This document shows, piece by piece, positions 8,741 through 17,685 of a DNA stretch of 64,000 nt; position 1 is the stretch's first letter; each line of letters opens with the position of its first letter. The DNA comes from Candidatus Binatia bacterium (GTDB lineage: Bacteria; Desulfobacterota; Binatia; HRBIN30; BPIQ01). The DNA lies in contig BPIQ01000001.1 in the NCBI GenBank assembly GCA_026004195.1, positions 1,175,622 through 1,239,621 of the forward strand, given 5' to 3'. The translations under genes were made by a program, and so were the position numbers. The notes below the pieces were generated by a model. It was not told the origin of the DNA. It saw only the letters and a program-made list of their open reading frames with translations, and made no database searches.

Positions 8741-11536
8741 ATGCCGGGGCTCCGCGACGCGTACGACACCCTTCTCGAGAGCGTCTCGAAGCCCAGCCGC
8801 TACCTGGGCAACGAAGTCGGGGCGGTTCGCAAGGATCCGAACCGCGTGTCGATCCGGTTCGCCCTGGCTTTCCCGGACGTCTACGAAATCGCCCAATCGC
8901 ACCCCGGGCTGCAGATCCTCTACGATCTGCTCAACCGCAGGCCGGACGTCTATGCCGAACGTGTCTACGCCCCGTGGTTCGACATGGAGCACGAACTCCG
9001 CCGCCGGAACCTGCCACTCGCCTCTCTCGAGACGTGCACCCCGCTCCACGAATTCTCCATCGTCGGGTTCAGCCTGCAGTACGAACTCACCTACACGAAC
9101 GTTCTCTGCATGCTCGACCTCGGCCGCATTCCCCTCCGAAGCTCCGAACGCGGCCCGCGAGACCCCCTCGTTCTGGCCGGGGGGCCCTGTGCCTTCCACC
9201 CCGAGCCGCTCGCTCCTTTTCTCGACGCCGTGCTCCTCGGCGACGGCGAAGAAGCGGTGTACGAGATCTGCGACGTGTACGCGGCCTGGAACAAAAAGGA
9301 CCGCCGGGAGCTGCTGGAGGCGCTCGCTGCCATCCGCGGGGTCTATGTCCCGAGCTTTTTCCAGCCGGAGTACAAACCGGACGGCACCCTGGAGAGAATC
9401 GTCCGCCTTGCCGGACCCGAAAAGGTCGAAAAACGCGTCCTTTCCGACCTGAACAGGGTTCCGATCCAGAAGACCTTCGTCGTACCCAACGCACAGGTCG
9501 TGCACGATCGGCCGAGTCTCGAGGTCATGCGCGGGTGCGTGAAGGGGTGCCGCTTCTGCCAGGCCGGATACACCTACCGACCGCTGCGGGATCGTTCTCC
9601 TGCGCGGGTCCTGGAGCAGGCGGAAGAAGCGTTGAAGAGGACCGGTGCGGAGGAGCTCTCGCTCCTCAGCTTGAGCACCGGGGACTACAGTTGCGTGAAC
9701 CCGGTCCTCACCGAGCTCATGAACCGCTTTTCCGAGCGCAAGGTGGCGATCTCGCTCCCGTCGACCAGGGTCGATGCGCTCGCCCCGTCGCTTCTCGAGC
9801 AGATCCGCCGCGTACGAAAGACCGGCTTCACCCTGGCTCCGGAAGCCGGAACGCAACGCATGCGCGACATCATCCAGAAGGAGTACACCGAAGAAGAACT
9901 CCTCGAAGCGGCCCGGCAACTCTTCGAGCTCGGTTGGCAGGGAGTGAAGCTCTATTTCATGATCGGGCTCCCCGGCGAACGGGAAGAGGACGTCGTGGGG
10001 ATCGCGGAGCTCTGCGAACGGGTGGCGCGCGTGGGAAAGGGCCGCAAGGAAGTCGTCGCCAGCGTTTCCACGTTCGTGCCCAAGCCCCACACGCCGTTCC
10101 AGTGGGTCGCCCAGATCCCCCTCGAAGAAACCCTGGCGCGCCAGGAACTCCTGCGACGGGAACTCCGCCGGAGGCGGATTCGGTTTCGCTGGCACGATGC
10201 GCGGGAGTCGGTCCTCGAAGGCATTTTCTCCCGGGGAGACCGGCGGCTGGCCGAAGCGCTTCTTCGCGCGTACCGCGCGGGCTGCCGTTTCGACGGCTGG
10301 AGCGATCACCTGCGCTTCGACCTCTGGGAACGGGCGCTGGCGGAAAGCGGTCTCGAGCCGTCGTTCTATCTCCGGCGCAGGCTCCTGACGGAGGTCCTTC
10401 CCTGGGATCACCTGAGCTGCGGAGTCACCAAGTCGTTTCTACAACGGGAGCTGGCCAGGGCGTTCGCCCGGGAGCTCACGCCCGACTGTAGCATCGAGCG
10501 CTGCACGTACTGTGGGGTCTGCGACTTCCGGCATGTGAGGAACGTGACCTATCATCTCCGGGGCGCCAAAGGGGGCGAGCACCGCGGCCGGGAAGTCCTG
10601 GACTGGGCCCGGAGCGTGGTTCCGGGCGAAGACGAGGCGTCGTGGGAACCGCGTGGCTGGCATGTCGCGCAGCGAAAAAAGAGTCGGGAGTCCGCCGGAA
10701 CCGGACGAGACCGCGTACGGCCCCCGGCACGGCTGCGCACGGCCTCGCCCGGGCCGGATTCCCGACGGCCGGGCAAAGGAACGGCGCAGGAGTGGCTCGA
10801 GGCCGGCTCCCAGAGTCTCGTGCCGGAGCTGCCTGAAGCCCCGCCCCCCGTCCAAAAACTGCGAGTGCGCTACGAAAAGCTCGGCCCCGCCAGGTTTCTC
10901 GGTAACCGGGAGATCGTGACCTCGTTCGTCCGGGCAGCTCGCCGAGCCGACCTGCCCCTGGCTTACAGTCGGGGACATCATCCCCTTCCCAGGATGAGCT
11001 TCAGCCCCGCTCTCCCGGTGGGCACCGAAAGCGAGTCCGAATTCGTCGAAATGGAGCTCCGGGAAAGGCGGCCTCCCGCGGTCGTAGGATCGCTTCTCGA
11101 CGCGGAGCTCCCCGAGGGCTTGCGGGTCCGCGAGGTTCTCGAACTTCCGCCGGCCGCACCGTCCGTGGAGTCGGAGATTTCCGGATTCCGCTACGAAGTC
11201 TCCTTTCTCGACCCGGTGGACGGTGCCGAGCTCGGAGAAAAGCTCCGTCGCTTCGAGAGCTGCCCCGTTCTCTGGCTCGAGCGGAAGTCCGGCAAAGGCC
11301 GCCGCAGGGTCGACGCCCGGTCGTTCGTCGAACGCGTTGCCTCCACCGGCAACGGAAAGCTCCTGCTCGACCTCCGCTTCGGCCCGAGCGGAACCCCGAG
11401 GCCGAGCGAGGTCATGGAGCTTCTCTGGGGCGGGGCGCCCCTCCCGCGGTTCCGCGTGCGGAAAGTTCGGACCTTGTTCCGAACCGAGACGGAAGGGACG
11501 CCGAGAGAAGCGGCGGGAGAAGCGAGCGCCGGTTGA
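8741..11536 (+). CDS. Radical SAM protein (TIGR03960-type) fused to a DUF2344 domain
   Basis: A 931-residue fusion of two parts that are separate genes in many Firmicutes. The N-terminal part (about 1-600) is the B12-binding-like radical SAM family TIGR03960, with the 4Fe-4S motif CVKGCRFC (C266, C270, C273). A second cluster motif, CTYCGVC, lies near residue 590. The C-terminal part (about 705-900) starts LRVRYEKLGPARFLG and matches TIGR03936/DUF2344. A proline- and charge-rich linker joins them. The reaction is unknown. In other genomes the pair often sits beside ribonuclease G or ribosomal protein genes, suggesting RNA or ribosome modification. It is transcribed divergently from the HNH gene. 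Confidence 0.88.
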   Translation: MPGLRDAYDTLLESVSKPSRYLGNEVGAVRKDPNRVSIRFALAFPDVYEIAQSHPGLQILYDLLNRRPDVYAERVYAPWFDMEHELRRRNLPLASLETCTPLHEFSIVGFSLQYELTYTNVLCMLDLGRIPLRSSERGPRDPLVLAGGPCAFHPEPLAPFLDAVLLGDGEEAVYEICDVYAAWNKKDRRELLEALAAIRGVYVPSFFQPEYKPDGTLERIVRLAGPEKVEKRVLSDLNRVPIQKTFVVPNAQVVHDRPSLEVMRGCVKGCRFCQAGYTYRPLRDRSPARVLEQAEEALKRTGAEELSLLSLSTGDYSCVNPVLTELMNRFSERKVAISLPSTRVDALAPSLLEQIRRVRKTGFTLAPEAGTQRMRDIIQKEYTEEELLEAARQLFELGWQGVKLYFMIGLPGEREEDVVGIAELCERVARVGKGRKEVVASVSTFVPKPHTPFQWVAQIPLEETLARQELLRRELRRRRIRFRWHDARESVLEGIFSRGDRRLAEALLRAYRAGCRFDGWSDHLRFDLWERALAESGLEPSFYLRRRLLTEVLPWDHLSCGVTKSFLQRELARAFARELTPDCSIERCTYCGVCDFRHVRNVTYHLRGAKGGEHRGREVLDWARSVVPGEDEASWEPRGWHVAQRKKSRESAGTGRDRVRPPARLRTASPGPDSRRPGKGTAQEWLEAGSQSLVPELPEAPPPVQKLRVRYEKLGPARFLGNREIVTSFVRAARRADLPLAYSRGHHPLPRMSFSPALPVGTESESEFVEMELRERRPPAVVGSLLDAELPEGLRVREVLELPPAAPSVESEISGFRYEVSFLDPVDGAELGEKLRRFESCPVLWLERKSGKGRRRVDARSFVERVASTGNGKLLLDLRFGPSGTPRPSEVMELLWGGAPLPRFRVRKVRTLFRTETEGTPREAAGEASAG

Positions 11537-11561
11537 AAAGGCCGAGAACAGCCGGTATAAG
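11533..11561 (+). promoter_or_regulatory. Near-consensus sigma-70 promoter for korAB
   Basis: TTGAAA (11533-11538) and TATAAG (11556-11561) are separated by exactly 17 bases; both boxes match consensus at 5 of 6. The -35 box overlaps the stop codon of the radical SAM gene. The predicted start is about 65 bases before the korA GTG, which has a GGAGG ribosome site. This is one of the best promoters in the window. Confidence 0.7.
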
Positions 11562-11632
11562 TTTTTTCGAGTTGGTCGTTTCGTTTCACGCCCTCCTCGC
11601 GTGAGCGGGCGCCCCGAACCGGAGGTTGAGAC

Positions 11633-13504
11633 GTGGAATCTGCGCTGCCGGCCGTATCCGCTTCTAGCACCAAGCGCGTCGAAGAACGCGAAAGCGTCGT
11701 CGTCCGGTTCGCGGGGGATTCCGGGGACGGGATCCAGGTCGCCGGGATGCAGCTGACCAACGAGACGGCGCTCGCGGGCAACGATCTCAGCACATTGCCC
11801 GACTTTCCCGCCGAGATTCGCGCACCGGCCGGTACCCTGGCGGGGGTGAGCGGATTCCAGCTTCACTTCTCCAGTCACGATATCTACACGCCGGGGGATC
11901 AGCCGGACGTCCTCGTCGCCTTCAACCCGGCAGCGCTCAAGGTCAACATCGGCGACCTCAAGCCGAACGGCATCCTCATCGTCGACGAGTCCACCTTTAC
12001 CGAGCAGAACCTGAAGAAAGCCGAGTACCGGACCAATCCCCTCCAGGACGGGTCGCTCGACCGTTTCCAACTTTTCCCGATCGACATCACCAAACTCACG
12101 AGCCAGGCCCTGCACGACCTGAACCTTCCTGCACGGTCCGTAACCCGCTGCCGGAACTTCTTCGCCTTGGGACTGGTCTCCTGGCTGTTCCACCGGCCGA
12201 TCGACCCCACGATTCGCTGGCTCCGCCAGAAGTTCGGCCGGAACGCCGAGCTCGCCGAGGCCAACATCCGTGCCCTCAAAGCGGGGTACCACTACGGGGA
12301 GACGGCCGAATTGTTCGCGACGTCGTTCGAGGTGAAACCGGCCCGCATCGCCCCGGGCATGTACCGCAACATCACGGGAAACACCGCCACGGCCATCGGC
12401 TTCGTGGCGGCGGCCAGACGTGCGGGACTACCCCTCTTTCTCGGGAGCTACCCCATCACGCCGGCGAGCGACATCCTGCACGAGATGGCGACGTACAAGA
12501 ACTTCGACGTCTTCACCTTCCAGGCCGAGGACGAGATCGCGGGAGTCGGCGCCGCCCTGGGTGCCGCATTCGGGGGTGCCATCGGCGTGACGACGACGAG
12601 CGGTCCTGGGATGTGCCTGAAGACGGAGACGATCAATCTGGCGGTCAGCGTGGAGCTACCGCTGGTCGTGGCGGACATCCAGCGCGGAGGGCCGAGCACC
12701 GGGCTCCCCACGAAGACGGAGCAGTCGGACCTCTTGATGGCACTTTACGGCCGCAGCGGGGAGTCCCCGGTTCCGGTCCTGGCACCATCTACCCCGGCCG
12801 ACTGTTTCGAAACCGCTTACGAAGCCGTGCGCATCGCCGTGAAATACATGACGCCTGTCGTCTACCTCTCCGACGGCTTTCTCGCCAACAGCGCCGAGCC
12901 GTGGCGCATTCCCGACCCTTCCGAGCTACCGGAGATTCCCGTCCACTTCCGTACCGATCCCGAAGGCTTCTTCCCGTACCTCCGCGACCCCGAGACTCTC
13001 TCCCGTCCTTGGGTGCGTCCGGGAACCCCCGGGCTGGAACACCGCATCGGAGGTCTCGAAAAAGAGTACCTGACCGGCAACGTGAGTTACGCCCCGATCA
13101 ACCACGAGCAAATGGTCCGGGTGCGCGCGCGGAAGATCGCGGGGATCGTGCGGGAAATTCCCCCGACGTCGGTCTTCGGGCCGGACCGCGGTGACCTTCT
13201 CGTCGTGGGCTGGGGGAGCAGCTTCGGGTCCATCCGCGCGGCCGTGGAAAACTGCCTCGCACGTGGCCGTGCGGTCGCGCACGTCCACCTCCGCTTTCTC
13301 AATCCCCTTCCACCCGACCTCGGGTCGATCCTCTCCCGCTACGGGCGCGTTCTCGTACCGGAGATGAACCTGGGACACCTGCTGCGAGTCCTGAGGGCCG
13401 AGTACCTCGTGGACGCGGTGGGGCTCAACAAGATCCAGGGCCTTCCGTTCCGCGTGGCGGAAATCGAGAACAAAATCGAGAGGCTGCTCGGGAAAAAGAC
13501 ATGA
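11633..13504 (+). CDS. korA: 2-oxoacid:ferredoxin oxidoreductase, fused gamma-alpha subunit
   Basis: Large subunit (623 residues) of a CoA-dependent 2-oxoacid:acceptor oxidoreductase of the KorA/OforA type. It probably oxidises 2-oxoglutarate or pyruvate and reduces ferredoxin. The N-terminal gamma domain (about 20-200) begins VVVRFAGDSGDGIQVAG. The alpha domain carries GSYPITPASDILHEMA (about 275) and then EDEIAGVGAALGAAFGG. The GTG at 11633 is supported by GGAGG about seven bases upstream. korB overlaps its end by four bases (ATGA). No separate delta ferredoxin subunit is present, as in two-subunit enzymes of this family. The substrate cannot be assigned from sequence alone. Confidence 0.92.
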   Translation: MESALPAVSASSTKRVEERESVVVRFAGDSGDGIQVAGMQLTNETALAGNDLSTLPDFPAEIRAPAGTLAGVSGFQLHFSSHDIYTPGDQPDVLVAFNPAALKVNIGDLKPNGILIVDESTFTEQNLKKAEYRTNPLQDGSLDRFQLFPIDITKLTSQALHDLNLPARSVTRCRNFFALGLVSWLFHRPIDPTIRWLRQKFGRNAELAEANIRALKAGYHYGETAELFATSFEVKPARIAPGMYRNITGNTATAIGFVAAARRAGLPLFLGSYPITPASDILHEMATYKNFDVFTFQAEDEIAGVGAALGAAFGGAIGVTTTSGPGMCLKTETINLAVSVELPLVVADIQRGGPSTGLPTKTEQSDLLMALYGRSGESPVPVLAPSTPADCFETAYEAVRIAVKYMTPVVYLSDGFLANSAEPWRIPDPSELPEIPVHFRTDPEGFFPYLRDPETLSRPWVRPGTPGLEHRIGGLEKEYLTGNVSYAPINHEQMVRVRARKIAGIVREIPPTSVFGPDRGDLLVVGWGSSFGSIRAAVENCLARGRAVAHVHLRFLNPLPPDLGSILSRYGRVLVPEMNLGHLLRVLRAEYLVDAVGLNKIQGLPFRVAEIENKIERLLGKKT

Positions 13505-14508
13505 GCGCGGCGAGTTCCACGAAGACCACACTCACGAGAAAAGACTTCGTCACGGATCAGGACGTCCGCTGGTGCCCTGGATGTGGTGACTACGCGATCT
13601 TGGCGCAGGTACAGAAAGTTCTGCCGGAACTCGGTGTCCCGCGCGAAAATTTCGTTTTCATCTCCGGAATCGGCTGTTCCAGCCGCTTCCCCTACTACGT
13701 GAACACGTACGGCTTCCACACGATCCACGGGAGAGCGCCGGCCATCGCCACGGGGCTCAAGGTCGTTCGACCGGAACTTTCCGTGTGGGTCGTCACGGGG
13801 GACGGGGACGCACTCAGCATCGGCGGAAACCACCTGATCCATGCCCTGCGCCGGAACCTCGACATCAACATCCTGCTTTTCAACAACCGGATTTACGGGC
13901 TGACGAAAGGGCAATACTCTCCCACTTCGGAGTTCGGAAAAGTCACGAAATCCACGCCCATGGGAGCCATCGACCACCCCTTCAACCCCGTTTCTCTGGC
14001 CCTCGGTGCCGACGCCACGTTCGTGGCTCGATCCGTGGACGTCGATGCACGCCACCTGCAGGAAATGATTCGCCGTGCCTTCGACCACAAAGGGACGGCC
14101 TTCGTCGAAATCCTGCAGAACTGCAACATCTTCAACGACGGCGCTTTCGAAGAGCTGACCGACAAGGAGCGCAAGGCGGACCACGTCCTTTACCTGGAAC
14201 ACGGGAAACCTCTCGTTTTCGGCAAACAACGCGAGAAAGGAATCCGGATGCGGGGGCATCGCCTCGAGGTGTGCGCAGCTTCCGAGCCGGACGTGATCGT
14301 CCACGACGAAAAAGATCCTCTTCTCCCGTTTCTTCTGGCGAGTCTCGAGCCCCCCGTCTTTCCCACGCCCCTCGGTGTATTCCGGGCCGTGGAACGTCCC
14401 ACTTACGAGCAGGCGGCTCGGAACCAGATCTCGGTCGCCAAGGAAAAATTCGGGTCGGGAGATCTCGCGGAGCTCTTCCGCCGGGGCGACACGTGGACTT
14501 CGGGGTGA
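13501..14508 (+). CDS. korB: 2-oxoacid:ferredoxin oxidoreductase, beta subunit
   Basis: Thiamine-diphosphate-binding subunit, 335 residues. CPGCGDYAI near residue 24 supplies cluster cysteines. The TPP/Mg motif is GDGDALSIGGNH followed by NNRIYGLTKGQYSPTS. A further Cys lies in NCNIFNDGAF. These are hallmarks of KorB. It is translationally coupled to korA by the ATGA overlap. Together the pair gives a complete two-subunit enzyme that could work in the TCA cycle or feed low-potential electrons to other enzymes, such as the nearby tungsten aldehyde oxidoreductase. Confidence 0.93.
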   Translation: MSAASSTKTTLTRKDFVTDQDVRWCPGCGDYAILAQVQKVLPELGVPRENFVFISGIGCSSRFPYYVNTYGFHTIHGRAPAIATGLKVVRPELSVWVVTGDGDALSIGGNHLIHALRRNLDINILLFNNRIYGLTKGQYSPTSEFGKVTKSTPMGAIDHPFNPVSLALGADATFVARSVDVDARHLQEMIRRAFDHKGTAFVEILQNCNIFNDGAFEELTDKERKADHVLYLEHGKPLVFGKQREKGIRMRGHRLEVCAASEPDVIVHDEKDPLLPFLLASLEPPVFPTPLGVFRAVERPTYEQAARNQISVAKEKFGSGDLAELFRRGDTWTSG

Positions 14509-14530
14509 CGACAGGTTCGGGGGCGGTTCT

Positions 14531-14938
14531 TCAGGCGTAAAGCAAGATCCCGAGAAGCGCCACCGCGAAGTAGGAAGCAACCACGGCCGCTCCGGCGTAG
14601 TCCTTGGCGAGCCGCTGGCCGAACATGAGCGCGAGGAGGGCCAGACCGGCGGTCGCCACTCCGCTGCCACCCAGGTTCCACCCCCGCGAAAAAAAGGACC
14701 CCGAAAGGATCCCGAGGGCGCAGAGCAGCGCTGCCGCGCACTCGAGCGCGGTCAGACCCGAAAGGAGCCAGGGGATGGACGAAGGGGGGAAGGGACTCTC
14801 GCGGAAATGCTCGCGGAGGTACTCGAGGTTGCCTTTCCGGTCGAGGAGCTTGTCGATACCCGACTGCCCGAAGACGACCGCGAAAAACGCCGTGACGAGA
14901 AGACGGCCGGCGGCGTCGGGTGTGATCCAGTCCCCCAT
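14531..14938 (-). CDS. DoxX-like four-helix membrane protein
   Basis: A 135-residue integral membrane protein with about four transmembrane segments (residues about 10-26, 55-75, 80-105, 110-134). The family hallmark FGQSGIDKLLDRKGNLEYL lies after the first helix. This fits the DoxX/DoxD-like group, whose members are mostly uncharacterised, some linked to quinone-dependent thiosulfate oxidation. It starts nine bases after the aldehyde:ferredoxin oxidoreductase gene stops, so the two are probably one operon, which hints at a membrane redox partner. That is inference. Confidence 0.7.
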   Translation of the reverse strand: MGDWITPDAAGRLLVTAFFAVVFGQSGIDKLLDRKGNLEYLREHFRESPFPPSSIPWLLSGLTALECAAALLCALGILSGSFFSRGWNLGGSGVATAGLALLALMFGQRLAKDYAGAAVVASYFAVALLGILLYA

Positions 14939-14947
14939 GCCCCTTTT

Positions 14948-16741
14948 TCAGAGAAGGCCGAGCGCAGCGAGTTTCTCCCTGGTCGGACGTCCCTCCCTGT
15001 CCCAGCCGCGGATCCGATAGTACTCCTCGAGCATGGGCTCGAGGGGAACCGTGTGCCCCTTGCTCATCCCTTCGGGAAGGGGTTCCCGTAGCATCCTGGG
15101 CGGTAGCGTGTCGTCCTTCCTACCGAGACCCGCTTCGTTGTTGAAAACTCGCTCGAGATTCCAGACCCTTTCACCGATCTGCTGCATCGACTCGAGGTCG
15201 AGTTCCACGCCCGCCGAAGCCGCGACCATCTCCACGAGCCTTTCCGGGGGCATGGCCATCGTGGCGAAAAGACAAATACCGCTCGAATCGACGAACGCCG
15301 TCGAGTTCTGCAACACCGTCAGCCACCACGCCTTGCCTTCCGTCGTGAAGGGGTCGAGCTTCACGGGGTTCCCGAAGTGCTCGAGGGAAATCGTGTAGCC
15401 CCGGAGGTGGCACGCACCGCGGTTCGACGTGGCATAGGCAAGGCCCATTCCCACGGCCCCCCTCGGGTCGTAAGCCGCGAAGGCCTGTTTCTTGGAGCCG
15501 ATGAAAAGCTCGGGGTGTCCGTATCGCTCCGCGACCCGGTACCCTCCTTCCGCGAGGACGTCCCCGAAACCCCGTCGATAGGCCATCTCCTCGGTCAGCC
15601 GTACGACCGCTTCCGCGTCCCCGAAGCGAAGGTCGAACCCGACATCCCTGGCCGGCAAGTAACCCTTCTCGGCGAGCTCCATGGCGGTGGCGATCGTGCA
15701 TCCGGCCTCGATCGTGTCCATTCCGAGCTCGTTGCACAGGTAATTGGCCTTGATGATGGCCGGCAAGGAATCGACCCCACAATTCGTTCCGAGACCGAAG
15801 ATCGTCTCGTACTCGGGACCCTCGCCGTGGCCGTCGAACTTGCCGTGGCCGACGACCTTGGTGACACGCCCGCAGTTGATCGTGCAGCTGTGACAACCGC
15901 GGTTCCGGACCATGAACTCCTGCCGAACCCGCTCGCCGTCGACCCTGGAAGCCCCCTCGAAGGTACCCCGCTGGAAGTTGCACGTGGGAAGGATCCCTAC
16001 GTGGTTCATGTAGCCGACGGTACCCGCGGTACCGAGCATCGTGAGCCCCTGTCCGGTGGGCGAGTCGGCGACCTCCCGTACCGCGCGCCTGACGGCCGCC
16101 ACGAAATCCGACGGACGTGCGACGGCAACGCCTTTCGTTCCGTAAGCCACGACGGCCTTCAGCCGCTTGGCCCCCATCACCGCGCCCACGCCGGAACGCC
16201 CCGCTGCCCGACCCTTGTCGTTCATCACACAGGCGACGCGCGCCCGATTCTCCCCGGCCGGTCCGATCGAAGCGACGCGGGCGTCCGGGTGCGTTTCCGC
16301 GCGCAGGATTTCTTCGGCCTCGCTCACCACCTTGCCCCAGACGTGCTTGGCGCTCCGGATCTCCACGTGATCGTCCCGAATCCAGAGGTAGACGGGTTCG
16401 CGCGAGGCCCCCTGTACGAGCAAGTAGTCGTAGCCGGCGTTCCGCAACGCCGGGCCGAAATAGCCGCCGGAGTTCGAACAGGCGACGGCACCTGTCAGCG
16501 GCGATTTGGTAACGACCATGTAGCGCCCGCCGGTCGGGGCGAAAGTCCCCGTCAGGGGGCCCGTGGCAAAAATCAGCGGGTTCTCCGGAGCGAAAGGGTC
16601 GACCGCGGCCGACGGCACGTTGTCCTTGAGAATTTTCGTGCCGAGGCCACGACCTCCGAGAAACGCCCGCGCGAGATCGTCGGGAATCCGCTCTTTACGA
16701 ATCGACCCCGTCGTCAAATCGACCCGTAAAAGCGTCGCCAT
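14948..16741 (-). CDS. Tungsten-dependent aldehyde:ferredoxin oxidoreductase
   Basis: A 597-residue member of the AOR family, which oxidises aldehydes to carboxylic acids and reduces ferredoxin using a bis-tungstopterin and a 4Fe-4S cluster. The cluster ligands are visible as CHSCTINC (C283, C286, C290) plus C490 in DSSGICLF. These positions match the Pyrococcus enzyme closely. The N-terminal GGRGLGTKIL and GPLTGTFAPTGGR segments bind the pterin. The ATG at 16741 fits the family start MATLLRVDLTTG, not the longer frame upstream. It probably shares a transcript with the DoxX gene. Its ferredoxin may connect to korAB, which lies convergent to it. Confidence 0.92.
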   Translation of the reverse strand: MATLLRVDLTTGSIRKERIPDDLARAFLGGRGLGTKILKDNVPSAAVDPFAPENPLIFATGPLTGTFAPTGGRYMVVTKSPLTGAVACSNSGGYFGPALRNAGYDYLLVQGASREPVYLWIRDDHVEIRSAKHVWGKVVSEAEEILRAETHPDARVASIGPAGENRARVACVMNDKGRAAGRSGVGAVMGAKRLKAVVAYGTKGVAVARPSDFVAAVRRAVREVADSPTGQGLTMLGTAGTVGYMNHVGILPTCNFQRGTFEGASRVDGERVRQEFMVRNRGCHSCTINCGRVTKVVGHGKFDGHGEGPEYETIFGLGTNCGVDSLPAIIKANYLCNELGMDTIEAGCTIATAMELAEKGYLPARDVGFDLRFGDAEAVVRLTEEMAYRRGFGDVLAEGGYRVAERYGHPELFIGSKKQAFAAYDPRGAVGMGLAYATSNRGACHLRGYTISLEHFGNPVKLDPFTTEGKAWWLTVLQNSTAFVDSSGICLFATMAMPPERLVEMVAASAGVELDLESMQQIGERVWNLERVFNNEAGLGRKDDTLPPRMLREPLPEGMSKGHTVPLEPMLEEYYRIRGWDREGRPTREKLAALGLL

Positions 16742-16825
16742 GAACGTCCCTCCTGCCGCCGGAGTTCCCTGCGCAACTTTACTCGCGGGGCCCCGATCTC
16801 TCAAGTCGCCGGGTTCCCGTCGCCG

Positions 16826-17635
16826 CTACCTTCCGCCGAGATGTCGCCGGAAAAAAGCCACGGCCTTCTGCCACGCGTCGGACGCGGCCTCGGGCCGGTA
16901 CGCGTCGGGGCGCGTGTCGTTGAAAAACGCATGGCCCGCCCCCGGGTAAACGTGAATTTCGAACGGGCGGCCCGTCTCGGCCAGGATCCTCCGCAGTTCC
17001 TCGACGTCCGAGAGCGGGATCAGAGGATCTTCGGCGCCGAAAAGTCCCAGAAAGGGGCACCGGAGGTGACGGGCGAGCTCGAGCGGGCTTTCGGGCTTTT
17101 TTTCCGTTTTGCGTTCGTAGCGCAACATCCCGTACCAGCTCACGCAAGCCGCGAAACCCTCGACGCTGCACGCGGCCATGAGGGCGTACTGCCCGCCCAT
17201 GCAGAACCCCGTGATCCCCACGCTCTCCGACCGCACGGCGTCGGAGGACCGGAGGTACCCCAGGGCGTCTTCGATGTCGGCGAGGACGCGCCGGTCGGGA
17301 AGTTCTTCGATCCACTTCCGCACGGCCTCGAAATCGGGGAGGTTCGGTGGTCCTTCCCGGGAGTAGAGATCCACCGCCAGGACGAAAAACCCTTCGGCCG
17401 CGAAGCGGCGGCTCACGTCGCGGAAGTGCTCGTAGAGACCCCGCACGTCGGGCACGAGAAGAATGGCCGGAAGGGGTTCGGCGGCGTCGGGCCTTGCCGC
17501 GTAGCCACGAAGTTCGGCATCGCGGCCCCGGAACGAAACCATCTCCCCCCGAACCTCGGTCTTCACGCCCCCCTTCTTGGCAAACGGGAAACGAGCGCGC
17601 AACCCCCGTTTGACACCGGCGAGACCGCGGTCCAA
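16826..17635 (-). CDS. Dienelactone hydrolase family protein
   Basis: Alpha/beta hydrolase of 269 residues from the chosen start. The catalytic triad of dienelactone hydrolases is visible: the nucleophile Cys in GFCMGGQYA, the Asp in GAEDPLIP, and the His in PGAGHAFFN. Such enzymes open lactones in aromatic degradation, but most homologues have unknown substrates. An internal ATG at 17542 gives 238 residues, nearer the family length, so the N-terminal 31 residues are uncertain. It follows the AOR gene's upstream region by 84 bases on the same strand and is divergent from the enoyl-CoA hydratase gene. Confidence 0.85.
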   Translation of the reverse strand: MDRGLAGVKRGLRARFPFAKKGGVKTEVRGEMVSFRGRDAELRGYAARPDAAEPLPAILLVPDVRGLYEHFRDVSRRFAAEGFFVLAVDLYSREGPPNLPDFEAVRKWIEELPDRRVLADIEDALGYLRSSDAVRSESVGITGFCMGGQYALMAACSVEGFAACVSWYGMLRYERKTEKKPESPLELARHLRCPFLGLFGAEDPLIPLSDVEELRRILAETGRPFEIHVYPGAGHAFFNDTRPDAYRPEAASDAWQKAVAFFRRHLGGR

Positions 17636-17685
17636 ATAGACGCATCCCGAACGACGTCGAACGAAAGCGGGGGAGAGATCCTACG

